This document shows, piece after piece, positions 25,606-34,425 of a stretch of 64,000 nt of DNA (positions within the stretch are counted from its first letter, which is position 1; the number at the start of each line of letters is the position of its first letter). The translations under genes were made by a program, and so were the position numbers. The notes below the pieces were generated by a model. That model saw only the letters and a list, made by a program, of their open reading frames with translations, was not told the DNA's origin and did no database searches. Source of the DNA: JAZPYZ01 sp045544455 (GTDB lineage: Bacteria > Bacillota > Clostridia > Oscillospirales > Acutalibacteraceae); assembly GCA_045544455.1 (NCBI GenBank), contig JAZPYZ010000003.1, positions 1-64,000 on the forward strand, read 5' to 3'.

Positions 25606-26541
25606 ATGCCCGAATCTTGTAATCTCAAAAAAACATCTATCGGCGGTCAAGCGTTGATCGAAGGTGTCATGATGCGTGGCCCTAAAAAAACCGCCATGGC
25701 GGTTCGTCACGTGTCGGGCGAGATCGTGACCGAAGCCTGGGATAACCCGGGCGATACCCGTCCGAAATGGATGAAATGGCCGTTTATTCGCGGTGTTTTC
25801 AACATGATCGATTCGTTACGCGTCGGGTATAAGTGTCTGATGCGTTCGGCGGAATTGGCCGGCTTGGAAGACGAACAACCCAAAACCGAAGCGCAACAAA
25901 AATCCGAAAGTGCGCTCATGAACGTGCTGATGATCATCAGTGCGGCACTCGGTGTGGCGCTCGCCTTGGTGTTGTTTATGTGGTTGCCGGTGCAACTCGT
26001 ATCGTGGTTGGGATTGGTATGGAAAGCCGCCACCGGCCGTCTGATTAAAAGCCTGCTTGAAGGATTGCTTCGCATCGTCATTTTCCTGGGATACATCGTT
26101 GTGATCTCGCAAATGAACGATATCCGTCGCGTGTTTATGTACCACGGCGCAGAACACAAATCCATTTTCTGCTATGAAAAAGGATTGCCGCTTACGGTCG
26201 AAAACGTGCGTGAGCAAAAGCGGTTCCATCCGCGTTGTGGCACCTCGTTTATGGTGTTGATGTTGTTGGTCGGCGTGATCGTGTCGATCCTGATCCCGGT
26301 CCAGGCGCCGTTTTGGCGCACGGTCTGTAAATTGGCCTGCCTGCCGTTGACGGTGGCGATCGGGTACGAGTTGATCAAGTTGGCCGGCCGTAAGGATACT
26401 TGGTTGACGCGCGCGCTTTCGGCACCGGGCTTGTGGGTGCAGCGTATTACGACGCGTGAACCGGACGATCGCATGATCGAATGTGCCATCACGTCGCTGA
26501 GCGCGGTGATTCCGGACAACGCAGACGAGGATCGTTGGTAA
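25606..26541 (+). CDS. DUF1385 (YqhQ) membrane protein
   Basis: A 311-residue protein. The opening IGGQALIEGVMMRGPKK is the hallmark of DUF1385/YqhQ. Four hydrophobic helices follow (about 105-130, 145-170, 220-245 and near 255), with the conserved YHGAEHKSIFCYEK and RFHPRCGTSF segments between. The HGAEHK and CGT residues hint at metal binding. The function is not settled in any species. Its ATG starts 3 bases after the kinase gene ends, so translation is coupled. It is followed by prmC, an order common in Clostridia. Confidence 0.88.
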   Translation: MPESCNLKKTSIGGQALIEGVMMRGPKKTAMAVRHVSGEIVTEAWDNPGDTRPKWMKWPFIRGVFNMIDSLRVGYKCLMRSAELAGLEDEQPKTEAQQKSESALMNVLMIISAALGVALALVLFMWLPVQLVSWLGLVWKAATGRLIKSLLEGLLRIVIFLGYIVVISQMNDIRRVFMYHGAEHKSIFCYEKGLPLTVENVREQKRFHPRCGTSFMVLMLLVGVIVSILIPVQAPFWRTVCKLACLPLTVAIGYELIKLAGRKDTWLTRALSAPGLWVQRITTREPDDRMIECAITSLSAVIPDNADEDRW

Positions 26542-26554
26542 AGAGGGTTTATGT

Positions 26555-27394
26555 ATGACTTACCGTGAATGGACAAACCGGTCGGTCGATCGGTTAACAA
26601 AGGCAGGGTGCGATAGCCCTGCCTTTGAAATACAGTGTCTGTTGGAAGACCTGGCCGGCGTGCGTCATGCCGACGATGCCGCGATACCGGTCGACGTGTT
26701 GGAACGGTTGGAACAAGCGGTTGACGCGCGCGAACACCGACGCCCGTTGCAGTATATTTTAGGCAATTGGGATTTTTTACATCTGACGCTACAGGTGGGG
26801 GACGGGGTCCTCATTCCGCGTCCCGATACCGAAATATTGTGCGAAACCGCCGCCAATTGGTTGCGCGCACAGAACGTCGAACGGCCGCGCGTGTTGGATC
26901 TGTGCGCCGGTAGCGGTTGCGTGGGACTGGGGATCGCGTCATTCGTACCGTCGACGTCGGTCACAGCGGTCGAATATTCCGATGCAGCACTTACATTTTT
27001 GCGCAAAAACATCAAAACTACCGGGTATGATTGCACGATGATACAGGCGGATGTGTTAGCCACACCACCGACCTCGATTTCCGGCCGATTTGATATGTTG
27101 GTCGCCAATCCGCCGTACATTCCCACCGGTAACCTGCCGGACTTGATGCCGGAAGTGCAACAAGAGCCGCGCATGGCACTCGACGGTGGGGCAGACGGCT
27201 TGTTGTTTTACCGCCGGATCGCGGAACATTGGGTGCCGTTGGTGCGTCCCGGTGGTTTTGTCGCGGTGGAAATTGGGCAAGGCCAACACGACGACGTGGC
27301 GTCGATTTTAACCCAAGCCGGCGTCAAAGTTCACCCGTTTATCCCCGATTTATCCGGCATTCTACGGGTGGTTTGTGGGGAAATACCGGGATAA
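26555..27394 (+). CDS. prmC: Release factor glutamine methyltransferase PrmC
   Basis: A 279-residue SAM-dependent enzyme that methylates the GGQ glutamine of peptide release factors. The N-terminal helical domain ends near residue 75. The methyltransferase domain has LDLCAGSGCVGLGIA (SAM loop) and the substrate motif VANPPYIP. RRPLQYILGNWDF is the conserved bridge. The upstream gene ends 14 bases before. prfA, a frequent neighbour, is absent here; recA follows. Confidence 0.93.
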   Translation: MTYREWTNRSVDRLTKAGCDSPAFEIQCLLEDLAGVRHADDAAIPVDVLERLEQAVDAREHRRPLQYILGNWDFLHLTLQVGDGVLIPRPDTEILCETAANWLRAQNVERPRVLDLCAGSGCVGLGIASFVPSTSVTAVEYSDAALTFLRKNIKTTGYDCTMIQADVLATPPTSISGRFDMLVANPPYIPTGNLPDLMPEVQQEPRMALDGGADGLLFYRRIAEHWVPLVRPGGFVAVEIGQGQHDDVASILTQAGVKVHPFIPDLSGILRVVCGEIPG

Positions 27395-27406
27395 TTTTAA
27401 AAAAAT

Positions 27407-27420
27407 CGAACATTTGTTCA
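27407..27420. promoter_or_regulatory. LexA operator (SOS box) of recA
   Basis: CGAACATTTGTTCA fits the Gram-positive SOS box CGAACrnryGTTYG except at the last base, with a perfect GAAC-N4-GTTC core. It lies 18 bp upstream of the recA -35 box. LexA itself is not in the window. Confidence 0.75.
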
Positions 27421-27438
27421 CTTTTTTCGCCAAAACGG

Positions 27439-27467
27439 TTGATTTTTGAAAAACAGTCCGTTATAAT
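27439..27467 (+). promoter_or_regulatory. Promoter of recA
   Basis: TTGATT at 27439-27444, a 17-bp spacer and TATAAT at 27462-27467, with GAGAGGA before the ATG at 27515. Confidence 0.75.
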
Positions 27468-27514
27468 GATAATCAAACGAAGCTTATCACACGAAAAAGA
27501 GAGGACGAAACACG

Positions 27515-28648
27515 ATGGCGAAGGACGATAAAAAGGTAACTGTTAAAGCAGAGGATAAAAAGAAAGCGCTGGAGATGGCGCTCAATCAGATTGAAAAAGA
27601 TTACGGAAAAGGTGCGGTGATGCGGCTGGGCGAAAACGCACGGTTGGATATCGAGTGCATCCCGACCGGCTCGTTGTCGCTGGATGCGGCACTCGGGATC
27701 GGCGGTTTGCCGCGCGGCCGTATTGTCGAGATTTACGGGCCGGAATCGTCCGGTAAAACGACGTTGGCATTACACGCAGTAGCCGAAGCGCAAAAAATGG
27801 GCGGCGAAGCGGCATTTATCGACGTGGAACACGCGCTCGATCCGGTATATGCGAAGGCGCTCGGTGTCGACGTGGATTCGTTGCTCGTGTCGCAACCTGA
27901 TACCGGTGAACAAGCGCTCGAAATTGCCGAAGCGTTGATTCGGTCGGGCGCGTTGGATATCGTGGTCATCGACTCGGTCGCGGCGTTGGTACCGCGCGCC
28001 GAAATCGAAGGCGAAATGGGCGACGCACACGTCGGTTTGCAGGCGCGTTTGATGTCGCAAGCCATGCGTAAACTCGCCGGTGTAGTCGGCAAAACCAACT
28101 GCATCGCGGTGTTTATTAACCAGTTGCGTTTGAAAGTCGGCGTCATCTACGGTAACCCCGAAGTCACCGCCGGCGGTAACGCGCTGAAATATTACGCATC
28201 GGTACGGTTGGACGTGCGCCGCACCGAAACGCTGAAAAACGGAACGGAAGCCATCGGTTCGCACACCCGTGTGCGTGTTATCAAAAACAAGGTGGCGCCG
28301 CCGTTTAAAGAGGCGGAATTTGACCTGATGTACGGCCAAGGCATCTCGTACGAGAGCGAACTGGTCGAACTCGGTGTTAAATTGGACATTATCCAAAAAT
28401 CCGGTTCTTGGTTCTCGTATAACGACGAACGCATCGCACAAGGTCGTGAAAAAACCAAGGAATATTTGGTGCAACATCCGGATGTAGCCAAAGAGATCGA
28501 AGCCAAGATTCGCGCGGCGTTGGAACAACGCAACACCGAAACGGTACCGGTTGCGGAAAAAACGCCGATCGAAATTCCGATTCAGGCGGCCGCGGCGGTC
28601 AGTGCGCCGGTGGCGAAAGCAAAGATCGATATTTCGGTTGAGGACTGA
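27515..28648 (+). CDS. recA: Recombinase RecA
   Basis: A 377-residue DNA strand-exchange ATPase that also triggers LexA self-cleavage. Walker A GPESSGKTT is at about 75-83, LVSQPDTGEQALEI and VIDSVAALVPRAEIEGEMGD follow, and the DNA loop region is NQLRLKVGVIYGNPE. The C-terminus carries an extra Ala/Val-rich, lightly charged tail of about 45 residues, rather than the acidic tail of E. coli RecA. It is expressed from its own SOS-type promoter and followed 4 bases later by recX. Confidence 0.97.
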   Translation: MAKDDKKVTVKAEDKKKALEMALNQIEKDYGKGAVMRLGENARLDIECIPTGSLSLDAALGIGGLPRGRIVEIYGPESSGKTTLALHAVAEAQKMGGEAAFIDVEHALDPVYAKALGVDVDSLLVSQPDTGEQALEIAEALIRSGALDIVVIDSVAALVPRAEIEGEMGDAHVGLQARLMSQAMRKLAGVVGKTNCIAVFINQLRLKVGVIYGNPEVTAGGNALKYYASVRLDVRRTETLKNGTEAIGSHTRVRVIKNKVAPPFKEAEFDLMYGQGISYESELVELGVKLDIIQKSGSWFSYNDERIAQGREKTKEYLVQHPDVAKEIEAKIRAALEQRNTETVPVAEKTPIEIPIQAAAAVSAPVAKAKIDISVED

Positions 28649-28652
28649 TAAC

Positions 28653-29282
28653 ATGACGGTAACGTCGGTAGACAGACGGCGCGGTTCGCAGTACCAAGTG
28701 ACGTTGGATAGCGATGCCGTTTACATGATCGATAAAAACACGTGGGACGAGTCGGCATTTCATGTCGGCTCGTCTTTGGATGCCGGCATGTTGGAACAAC
28801 TGTTGTCGGCATCGCAGGTGCGCCGTGCGCGTGATCGCGCGTTGTACCTGTTATCCGGCCGGGATTACACCGGCCATACCTTGCTTGGCAAACTCACCGA
28901 TGCCGGTATCGACCGTCCCATCGCCGAAGATACCGTGCGTCGGATGGAAGAACTGGGCTTGATCAACGACGAGCGATACGCATATCGGTTGGCACGTGAT
29001 CTGTTTACCTATCGACATTTTTCTGCCCGACGGATCGAGCAAGAACTGCGGCAGAAAGGTGTTTCGCGCGACGTCGCGGCCGACGCGGTCGCGTTATTGG
29101 GCGGCCATGAAAACGATTTGCAACAAGCGATTGATTTCTTACGCAAAAAATATTATAATAAAATCAAGCAGGAAGACGGTCGCCGCAAAGTGACGCAGGC
29201 GATGCTTCGTGCCGGATTTGATTACGATACGGTGCGCCGCGCGATCGAACAGGAATGGCAAGCGCCCGATAACGAGGAATGA
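28653..29282 (+). CDS. recX: Regulatory protein RecX
   Basis: A 209-residue helical protein that modulates RecA filaments. Three-helix repeats are visible: RDRALYLLSGRDYTGHTLLG, then MEELGLINDERYAYRLARD, then RIEQELRQKGVS, and a last repeat with QAMLRAGFDYDTVRRAI. ATG 28653 has GAGG nine bases upstream and follows recA by 4 bases. The longer frame from 28551 lies inside recA. Cotranscription with recA places it under the same SOS control. Confidence 0.92.
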   Translation: MTVTSVDRRRGSQYQVTLDSDAVYMIDKNTWDESAFHVGSSLDAGMLEQLLSASQVRRARDRALYLLSGRDYTGHTLLGKLTDAGIDRPIAEDTVRRMEELGLINDERYAYRLARDLFTYRHFSARRIEQELRQKGVSRDVAADAVALLGGHENDLQQAIDFLRKKYYNKIKQEDGRRKVTQAMLRAGFDYDTVRRAIEQEWQAPDNEE

Positions 29283-29288
29283 GCAAGC

Positions 29289-30614
29289 ATGAAAGTGGGA
29301 ATGGTTTCACTCGGATGTCCGAAAAACCAGATGGACGCCGAGTTGATGTTGGCAAAACTCGAAAACGCCGGTTTTGAAATTACCGCCGAAAGCGGTTTGG
29401 CCGACGTGGTGATTGTCAACACCTGTGGGTTTATCGAAGACGCTAAGGCGGAATCGATCGAACAGATTTTGGAATTTGCCAAACTGAAAGAAGAAGGGCA
29501 GATCAAGCAGATCATCGTCACCGGTTGCATGGCCGAACGGTATCAACAACAACTGGTGGATGAACTGCCCGAATGCGATGCCGTGTTGGGACTCGGTGCA
29601 AACGGTGATATCGTCGAAACGGTGAAAGCCGTTGCCGCCGGCGAAACCGTTGCGCGGTTTCCGGACAAATCGTGTTGGTCGCTCGACGGCAACCGACTGT
29701 TGACCACGCCGTCCTTTTTCGCGTATTTGCGAGTGGGGGATGGGTGTAATAATCGATGCGCCTATTGCGCGATCCCGTTGATCCGCGGCAACCTGCGCAG
29801 TCGCGCGTTCGACCGCCTGGTATCCGAGGCGGAAACCTTGGCGGCGGCCGGTGTGAAAGAATTGGTGCTTATTGCGCAGGATACCACCTTATACGGCACC
29901 GATCTGTACGGAAAATCCCGTCTGCCGGACCTGCTGGAAATGCTGTGTAAGATCGAAGGATTACAATGGATTCGGCTGTTGTATTGTTATCCGGAACATA
30001 TCACCGACGAACTCATCGAAGTGATGGCTCGTGAAGACAAGATCGTCAAATACATCGACATGCCGATCCAACATTGCTCCGGCAAAGTGCTCAAAGCTAT
30101 GCACCGCCCCGGTAATCGCGAAACGCTGACCGCCACGGTCAACAAACTGCGTGCCGCCATGCCGGACATTGTGTTGCGTACCACCGTGATGACCGGATTC
30201 CCCGGCGAAACCGAGGAAGATTTTAACGAGCTGTGCGAATTTGTGCAGGAGATGAAATTCGAACGGTTGGGTTGTTTCGCATTTTCGCCCGAAGAGGGAA
30301 CGCCGGCGGCTCAGATGCCGGATCAGATCGACGACCAGATCAAACGATATCGCCGGGACATCATTATGCGCGAGGAAGATCGCGTCATGCAAGCTTATGG
30401 CGAAGCGCAGATCGGCACGGTCAAACGTGTGTTGGTCGAGAGTTTTGATAAATACGCCGAATGTTGGTTCGGCCGTACCGCCGGGGATGCACCCGATATC
30501 GACGGCAAGGTGTTTTTTGCTGCCCCGTCCGCCGGTGTTGCGCCGGGCGATATGATATGGGTTACGATTACTGATTCGATGGATATGGATTTGATAGGAG
30601 AGTGCGTAGAATGA
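29289..30614 (+). CDS. rimO: Ribosomal protein S12 methylthiotransferase RimO
   Basis: A 441-residue radical-SAM enzyme that thiomethylates an aspartate of ribosomal protein S12. The N-terminal domain binds one 4Fe-4S cluster through Cys in SLGCPKNQMDAE, VNTCGFIEDAK and VTGCMAERY. The radical-SAM cluster is in CNNRCAYCAIPLIRG. The C-terminal about 65 residues form a TRAM domain. The SLGCPKNQ.D and CAIP patterns favour RimO over the tRNA enzyme MiaB. It follows recX by 6 bases, and its TGA overlaps the pgsA start. Confidence 0.93.
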   Translation: MKVGMVSLGCPKNQMDAELMLAKLENAGFEITAESGLADVVIVNTCGFIEDAKAESIEQILEFAKLKEEGQIKQIIVTGCMAERYQQQLVDELPECDAVLGLGANGDIVETVKAVAAGETVARFPDKSCWSLDGNRLLTTPSFFAYLRVGDGCNNRCAYCAIPLIRGNLRSRAFDRLVSEAETLAAAGVKELVLIAQDTTLYGTDLYGKSRLPDLLEMLCKIEGLQWIRLLYCYPEHITDELIEVMAREDKIVKYIDMPIQHCSGKVLKAMHRPGNRETLTATVNKLRAAMPDIVLRTTVMTGFPGETEEDFNELCEFVQEMKFERLGCFAFSPEEGTPAAQMPDQIDDQIKRYRRDIIMREEDRVMQAYGEAQIGTVKRVLVESFDKYAECWFGRTAGDAPDIDGKVFFAAPSAGVAPGDMIWVTITDSMDMDLIGECVE

Positions 30615-31195
30615 ACACCCCCAACAAACTGACCATGCTGCGTATTGCATTGGCACCGTTATATTTATGGTTGCTGATGGTTGAATTTCCGCACCACTAT
30701 TTGGCGGCTGGATTGGTGTTTGGTGCAGCGGCATTGACCGATATGTTCGACGGGCAGATCGCCCGTAAATATAACCTCATCACCAATTTCGGCAAATTCC
30801 TGGATCCGCTGGCCGACAAAATGTTGACCACCGCGGCGTTTTTGGGATTTCTCACCCTCGGTCGCATCGACGTGTGGGCGGTCATGCTCATCTTAACGCG
30901 TGAATTTATGGTCACATCGGTGCGGTTACTGGCCGCGAAAGACGGTAACGTCATCGCCGCATCGTTTGCCGGCAAACTCAAAACCGTTATGCAGTTTGTG
31001 GCGATCATCTTTATGATGGTGGCGCTCGAATGGCATTCGTGGATGCCGAATCTGTCGTCGGTATTGCCGGTGTGGGCGTTTACCGTGCCGTTGACGGTCG
31101 GCCATGTGTTGGTATGGGTGTCGGTGGTATTCACCATGATTTCGGGATTCGAATATGTGTGGAATTGCCGACAGTATTTTAAAGACGCAAAATAA
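30611..31195 (+). CDS. pgsA: CDP-diacylglycerol-glycerol-3-phosphate 3-phosphatidyltransferase
   Basis: A 194-residue membrane enzyme for the committed step of phosphatidylglycerol synthesis. The CDP-alcohol phosphotransferase motif D-G-x2-A-R-x8-G-x3-D-x3-D is visible in MFDGQIARKYNLITNFGKFL followed by DPLADK. Four to six hydrophobic helices cover the rest. The ATG overlaps the rimO stop as ATGA, with TAGGAG upstream; the M three codons earlier lacks such a site. Confidence 0.93.
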   Translation: MNTPNKLTMLRIALAPLYLWLLMVEFPHHYLAAGLVFGAAALTDMFDGQIARKYNLITNFGKFLDPLADKMLTTAAFLGFLTLGRIDVWAVMLILTREFMVTSVRLLAAKDGNVIAASFAGKLKTVMQFVAIIFMMVALEWHSWMPNLSSVLPVWAFTVPLTVGHVLVWVSVVFTMISGFEYVWNCRQYFKDAK

Positions 31196-31198
31196 GGG

Positions 31199-31227
31199 TA
31201 GACTTTTTGGGAAAAGTGGTATATACT
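31199..31227 (+). promoter_or_regulatory. Promoter of the T-box / cysE-cysS operon
   Basis: TAGACT at 31199-31204, a 17-bp spacer and TATACT at 31222-31227, just ahead of the T-box leader. Confidence 0.65.
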
Positions 31228-31232
31228 ATACT

Positions 31233-31466
31233 GAGTGAATAGCGATGAACGGGAAGAGTACCGGTTCGAGAGCATCTCAGAGAGAAAGCGTGATACGCTG
31301 TGAGCGCTTTTGATGCCAAAACCGCGAAGTGCGCCCGGAAGCTGACGGTGGGAACGATAGTATCGCCGTCCGGTTGGCCGCCGTTATCCGGCATTGAGTG
31401 ATAAACAGGAGTGGAACCGCGATTTTTCGCCTCCGTTGTGCCTTAGCACAACGGAGGATTTTTGTT
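31233..31466 (+). promoter_or_regulatory. T-box leader, probably tRNA-Cys responsive
   Basis: The conserved T-box word (gagtggaaccgcg, 31410-31422) and a typical stem I opening (gatgaacgggaagagta) are present. A likely specifier TGC (Cys) is at 31330-31332 in gaagTGCgcc. The bulge bases TGGA can pair with a UCCA tRNA end, as expected for tRNA-Cys with a U discriminator. A strong terminator stem follows (cctccgttgtgc / gcacaacggagg, 31430-31457, then TTTTT). It should allow read-through into cysE-cysS when tRNA-Cys is uncharged. Confidence 0.9.
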
Positions 31467-31501
31467 CATATCGGCGGTTACGATAGAGAGGAGATACCCC
31501 T

Positions 31502-32140
31502 ATGTTTGAACGGATGCGCGAAGACGTTGCCGTCATTCGCGATCGCGATCCGGCGGCGCGTTCGTCGTTCGAGGTACGGTTTTTATATGCCGGTTACAAG
31601 GCGGTGCGGATGTATCGCCGTGCCAACTGGTGTTTGCGCCACGGGATGCCGTTGATTGCGCGTTGGATCTCGCAACGGTGCGTGCGCAAAACCAACATTG
31701 AAATTCACCCCGGTGCCACCATCGGCCGTCGGTTGTTTATCGACCACGGTACCGGCGTGGTCATTGGCGAAACCACCGAGATTGGGGACGATTGCACCTT
31801 GTACCAGGGTGTCACCTTAGGCGGCACCGGTAAAGACAGAGGAAAACGTCACCCCACCCTCGGTAACAACGTGATGGTCGGTGCCGGTGCCAAAGTGCTC
31901 GGTCCGATCAACATCGGCGATAACGTGCGTATCGCCGCCGGTGCGGTGGTACTCAGCGATATTCCGGACAACTGCACGGCGGTCGGTGTACCGGCCCGTA
32001 TCGTGCGGCGCAACGGTGCTAAAATCGTGGAACTCGATCAAGTGCATATTCCCGATCCGGTTTCGCAAGAATTGTGCCGCCTGCAACATCAGATCGACGT
32101 ACTGAAAGAAGAGTTGAGAAAGGAACGGGAATCATCATGA
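31502..32140 (+). CDS. cysE: Serine O-acetyltransferase
   Basis: A 212-residue enzyme that acetylates L-serine to O-acetylserine, the carbon skeleton for cysteine. The left-handed beta-helix hexapeptide repeats are clear: IEIHPGATIGRRLFIDHGTG, IGETTEIGDD, LGGTGKD and NIGDNVRIAAGAVV. The two catalytic His are in IHPGA and DHGTG. The short length matches the EpsC-type enzymes of Gram-positives, which lack the long N-terminal region. First gene after the Cys T-box; its TGA overlaps the cysS ATG. Confidence 0.94.
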   Translation: MFERMREDVAVIRDRDPAARSSFEVRFLYAGYKAVRMYRRANWCLRHGMPLIARWISQRCVRKTNIEIHPGATIGRRLFIDHGTGVVIGETTEIGDDCTLYQGVTLGGTGKDRGKRHPTLGNNVMVGAGAKVLGPINIGDNVRIAAGAVVLSDIPDNCTAVGVPARIVRRNGAKIVELDQVHIPDPVSQELCRLQHQIDVLKEELRKERESS

Positions 32141-33534
32141 AAATTTACAATACCATGACACGCCGTAAAGAAGATCTTGTCACGCTGGAAGACGGCGTCG
32201 TGCGGATGTACGCTTGCGGCCCGACGGTCTATAATTTTATTCACATCGGCAACGCGCGTCCGCTTTGCATTTTTGACGTGTTGCGCCGCTATTTGGAATG
32301 GCGCGGTTATACCGTGCGGTTTGTGCAGAATTTCACCGATATCGACGACAAGATCATCCGTCGTGCCAACGAAGAGGGCACGACCTATGACGTGATCTCG
32401 GAGAAATACATCGAGGAATTCTGGACCGATGCGAAAGGCCTCGGCGTACACGAAGCGACGGTACATCCGCGCGCGACCGAAAACATCGACGAGATTATCG
32501 CCATCGTGTCCGACCTGGTCGACAAAGGCTATGCGTACGCGGTAGATTCGGGCGACGTGTATTTCCGCACCCGCAAAGATACCGGGTACGGCAAACTGTC
32601 GCATCAACCGATCGACGATCTCGAATCCGGCGCCCGGATCGACATCAGCGAACAAAAAGAGGATGCGCTGGACTTTGCGTTGTGGAAAGCCGCTAAACCC
32701 GGCGAACCGTATTGGGAATCTCCGTGGGGCAACGGTCGCCCCGGTTGGCATATCGAATGTTCCGCCATGGCACGCCGCTATCTCGGTAAAACCATCGATA
32801 TCCACTGCGGCGGTCAGGACTTGATCTTCCCGCACCACGAAAACGAGATCGCGCAAAGTGAATGCTGCAACGGTGCGCCGTTTGCGCGGTATTGGATGCA
32901 TAACGGCTACATCAACGTCGACAACAAAAAGATGTCGAAATCGCTCGGTAACTTCTTCACCGTTCGGGATGTCGCCGATCAATACGGGTACGAGGCGATT
33001 CGGTTTTTCCTGATCTCTGCTTCGTATCGCAGTCCCATTAACTACAACATGGAGATTATCGAACAAAGCAAAGCTTCGCTCGAACGGTTGTATAACTGCC
33101 GCAACAACCTCGCGTTTGCGATGAAAAACGCGACCGATGCCGCCGGCGCCGCCGATGCCGCGTTATTGGCATCGTTGGATACCCGTAAACAACAGTTTAT
33201 CGATGCGATGGACGACGACCTCAACACCGCGGACGGCATCACCGCGATCTTTGAACTCGCGAAAGATATCAACGTGTATATTGCCGGTGCTCCGTCCAAA
33301 GCCGGTTGTGAGGCGGCGGCCGCCTTGTTTGACGAACTCACCGACGTGGTCGGTTTGTTGTATAACCGTCAAGAAGAATCGGCCGATGCCGAGATCGAAG
33401 CCTTGATCGAAGCGCGTACGAAAGCGCGAGCCGAGAAAAACTGGGCCGAAGCCGATCGTATTCGCGACGAACTGAAAGCGATGAACATCGTGTTGGAAGA
33501 TACGCCGCAAGGCATTAAATGGCATCGCCAATAA
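32137..33534 (+). CDS. cysS: Cysteinyl-tRNA synthetase
   Basis: A 465-residue class I synthetase that charges tRNA-Cys. The HIGH motif reads HIGN in NFIHIGNARPL, and KMSKS is intact in NKKMSKSLGNF. Zinc ligands are in YACGPTV, IECSAM and the FPHHENEIAQSEC segment. ATG 32137 overlaps the cysE stop, with AAAGGAA upstream; codons from 32074 lie within cysE. Pairing with cysE behind one T-box joins cysteine supply with its use in translation. Confidence 0.96.
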   Translation: MKIYNTMTRRKEDLVTLEDGVVRMYACGPTVYNFIHIGNARPLCIFDVLRRYLEWRGYTVRFVQNFTDIDDKIIRRANEEGTTYDVISEKYIEEFWTDAKGLGVHEATVHPRATENIDEIIAIVSDLVDKGYAYAVDSGDVYFRTRKDTGYGKLSHQPIDDLESGARIDISEQKEDALDFALWKAAKPGEPYWESPWGNGRPGWHIECSAMARRYLGKTIDIHCGGQDLIFPHHENEIAQSECCNGAPFARYWMHNGYINVDNKKMSKSLGNFFTVRDVADQYGYEAIRFFLISASYRSPINYNMEIIEQSKASLERLYNCRNNLAFAMKNATDAAGAADAALLASLDTRKQQFIDAMDDDLNTADGITAIFELAKDINVYIAGAPSKAGCEAAAALFDELTDVVGLLYNRQEESADAEIEALIEARTKARAEKNWAEADRIRDELKAMNIVLEDTPQGIKWHRQ

Positions 33535-33566
33535 GTCAATCGAATGTTCAAAAAGGAGCGAAAATC

Positions 33567-34139
33567 ATGACCTTTTCGCGATTTGCCAAAGCCGTCACCT
33601 ATGCGGTGTTGGCGCTGGTATTGATGATCGCATCGACCGTATTGTCGATGCGTCTGCACCAGGCGACCTTGATGGAAGAAACCTATTTTCAAACCAACCT
33701 ATACTGGTTTATCGTAGCGGTCGCTTTGCTTGGCGGCGGGGTGTTTTGTTGGCGTGAATATGCACGTAAAGATCTCGAACATCGCCCCGACGTGTTGTTC
33801 GTGGTGATCTTCGGTGCGGTCTTGTTGATCGGTTGGTTTGTGATGTTTATGCAGTATGGCGGCTTGGTGGCCGGTCATTTCAGCGAGAACGCCTATACCG
33901 CCGTCAATCTCAACATAATCGTGATGTGGTTCCTGCCGATACCGTTACTGGTACGATTGATGATCTTGTCGTTTTCGTCGCGTATCGAGCCGACGGTCAA
34001 ACGCCGTATCGTGCAGATAATCACGACCGCCTTAATTGTGTTATTCATTGTCTTCACCGCCGCCGGCGGTACGATGAAGATGATGCAGTATACCGAACTG
34101 GAAACCGGAAATACCATGACGATTGAAACGGAGGAATAA
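33567..34139 (+). CDS. Membrane protein of unknown function
   Basis: I do not recognise this 190-residue protein. It has about five hydrophobic helices (about 8-28, 47-64, 76-97, 110-130 and 146-166), basic loops such as FSSRIEPTVKRRI on the inside, and a short acidic C-terminus. AAAAGGAG is six bases from the ATG, so upstream in-frame codons are not used. It lies 32 bases after cysS and 2 bases before an HMA-domain metal protein, so it is probably cotranscribed and perhaps linked to metal handling. That link is only from position. Confidence 0.75.
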   Translation: MTFSRFAKAVTYAVLALVLMIASTVLSMRLHQATLMEETYFQTNLYWFIVAVALLGGGVFCWREYARKDLEHRPDVLFVVIFGAVLLIGWFVMFMQYGGLVAGHFSENAYTAVNLNIIVMWFLPIPLLVRLMILSFSSRIEPTVKRRIVQIITTALIVLFIVFTAAGGTMKMMQYTELETGNTMTIETEE

Positions 34140-34141
34140 CC

Positions 34142-34366
34142 ATGTTGTTTGGTAAAAAAGAAACCGCCACTTTACAAGTGGACGGGATGCATTGTGTCAA
34201 ATGCCAAGCCCGCGTCGAAAACGCACTCAAAGCGGTCGCGGGTGTGGGCAAGGTAACGGTATCGTTGGAAAACGGCACCGCTACGGTCGAATATCGCGTT
34301 GGCAAAACCACCCCCGAAGTGTTGGCCGAAGCGGTCAATGCCCAAGGGTTTAACGCACAGGTATAA
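34142..34366 (+). CDS. HMA-domain metal chaperone (CopZ-like)
   Basis: A 74-residue protein with a full heavy-metal-associated domain. The metal motif GMHCVKC (M-x-C-x2-C) is near residue 17-23, followed by the typical helix and strands (VEYRVGKTTPEVLAEAVNAQ). It probably binds Cu(I) and hands it to a transporter. No copper ATPase or CsoR-type repressor is nearby; the only partner in sight is the membrane protein ending 2 bases upstream. Confidence 0.88.
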   Translation: MLFGKKETATLQVDGMHCVKCQARVENALKAVAGVGKVTVSLENGTATVEYRVGKTTPEVLAEAVNAQGFNAQV

Positions 34367-34375
34367 CGGTACAAT

Positions 34376-34419
34376 CAAAAAAGGACGAGACATTTTGAAA
34401 ATGTCTCGTCCTTTTTTTG
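34376..34419. terminator. Bidirectional terminator between HMA gene and pncB
   Basis: Stem aaaaaggacgagacatt / aatgtctcgtccttttt with T runs on both strands, between convergent genes. Confidence 0.9.
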
Positions 34420-34425
34420 ATTGGA

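Noticed and set aside
27770..28654. 294-codon minus-strand frame opposite recA
   Set aside because: recA is certain on the plus strand; the antisense frame is rich in Arg and Phe as in the other shadows.
32089..33066. 325-codon minus-strand frame opposite cysS
   Set aside because: cysS is certain and the antisense frame has no family resemblance; same codon-bias effect.
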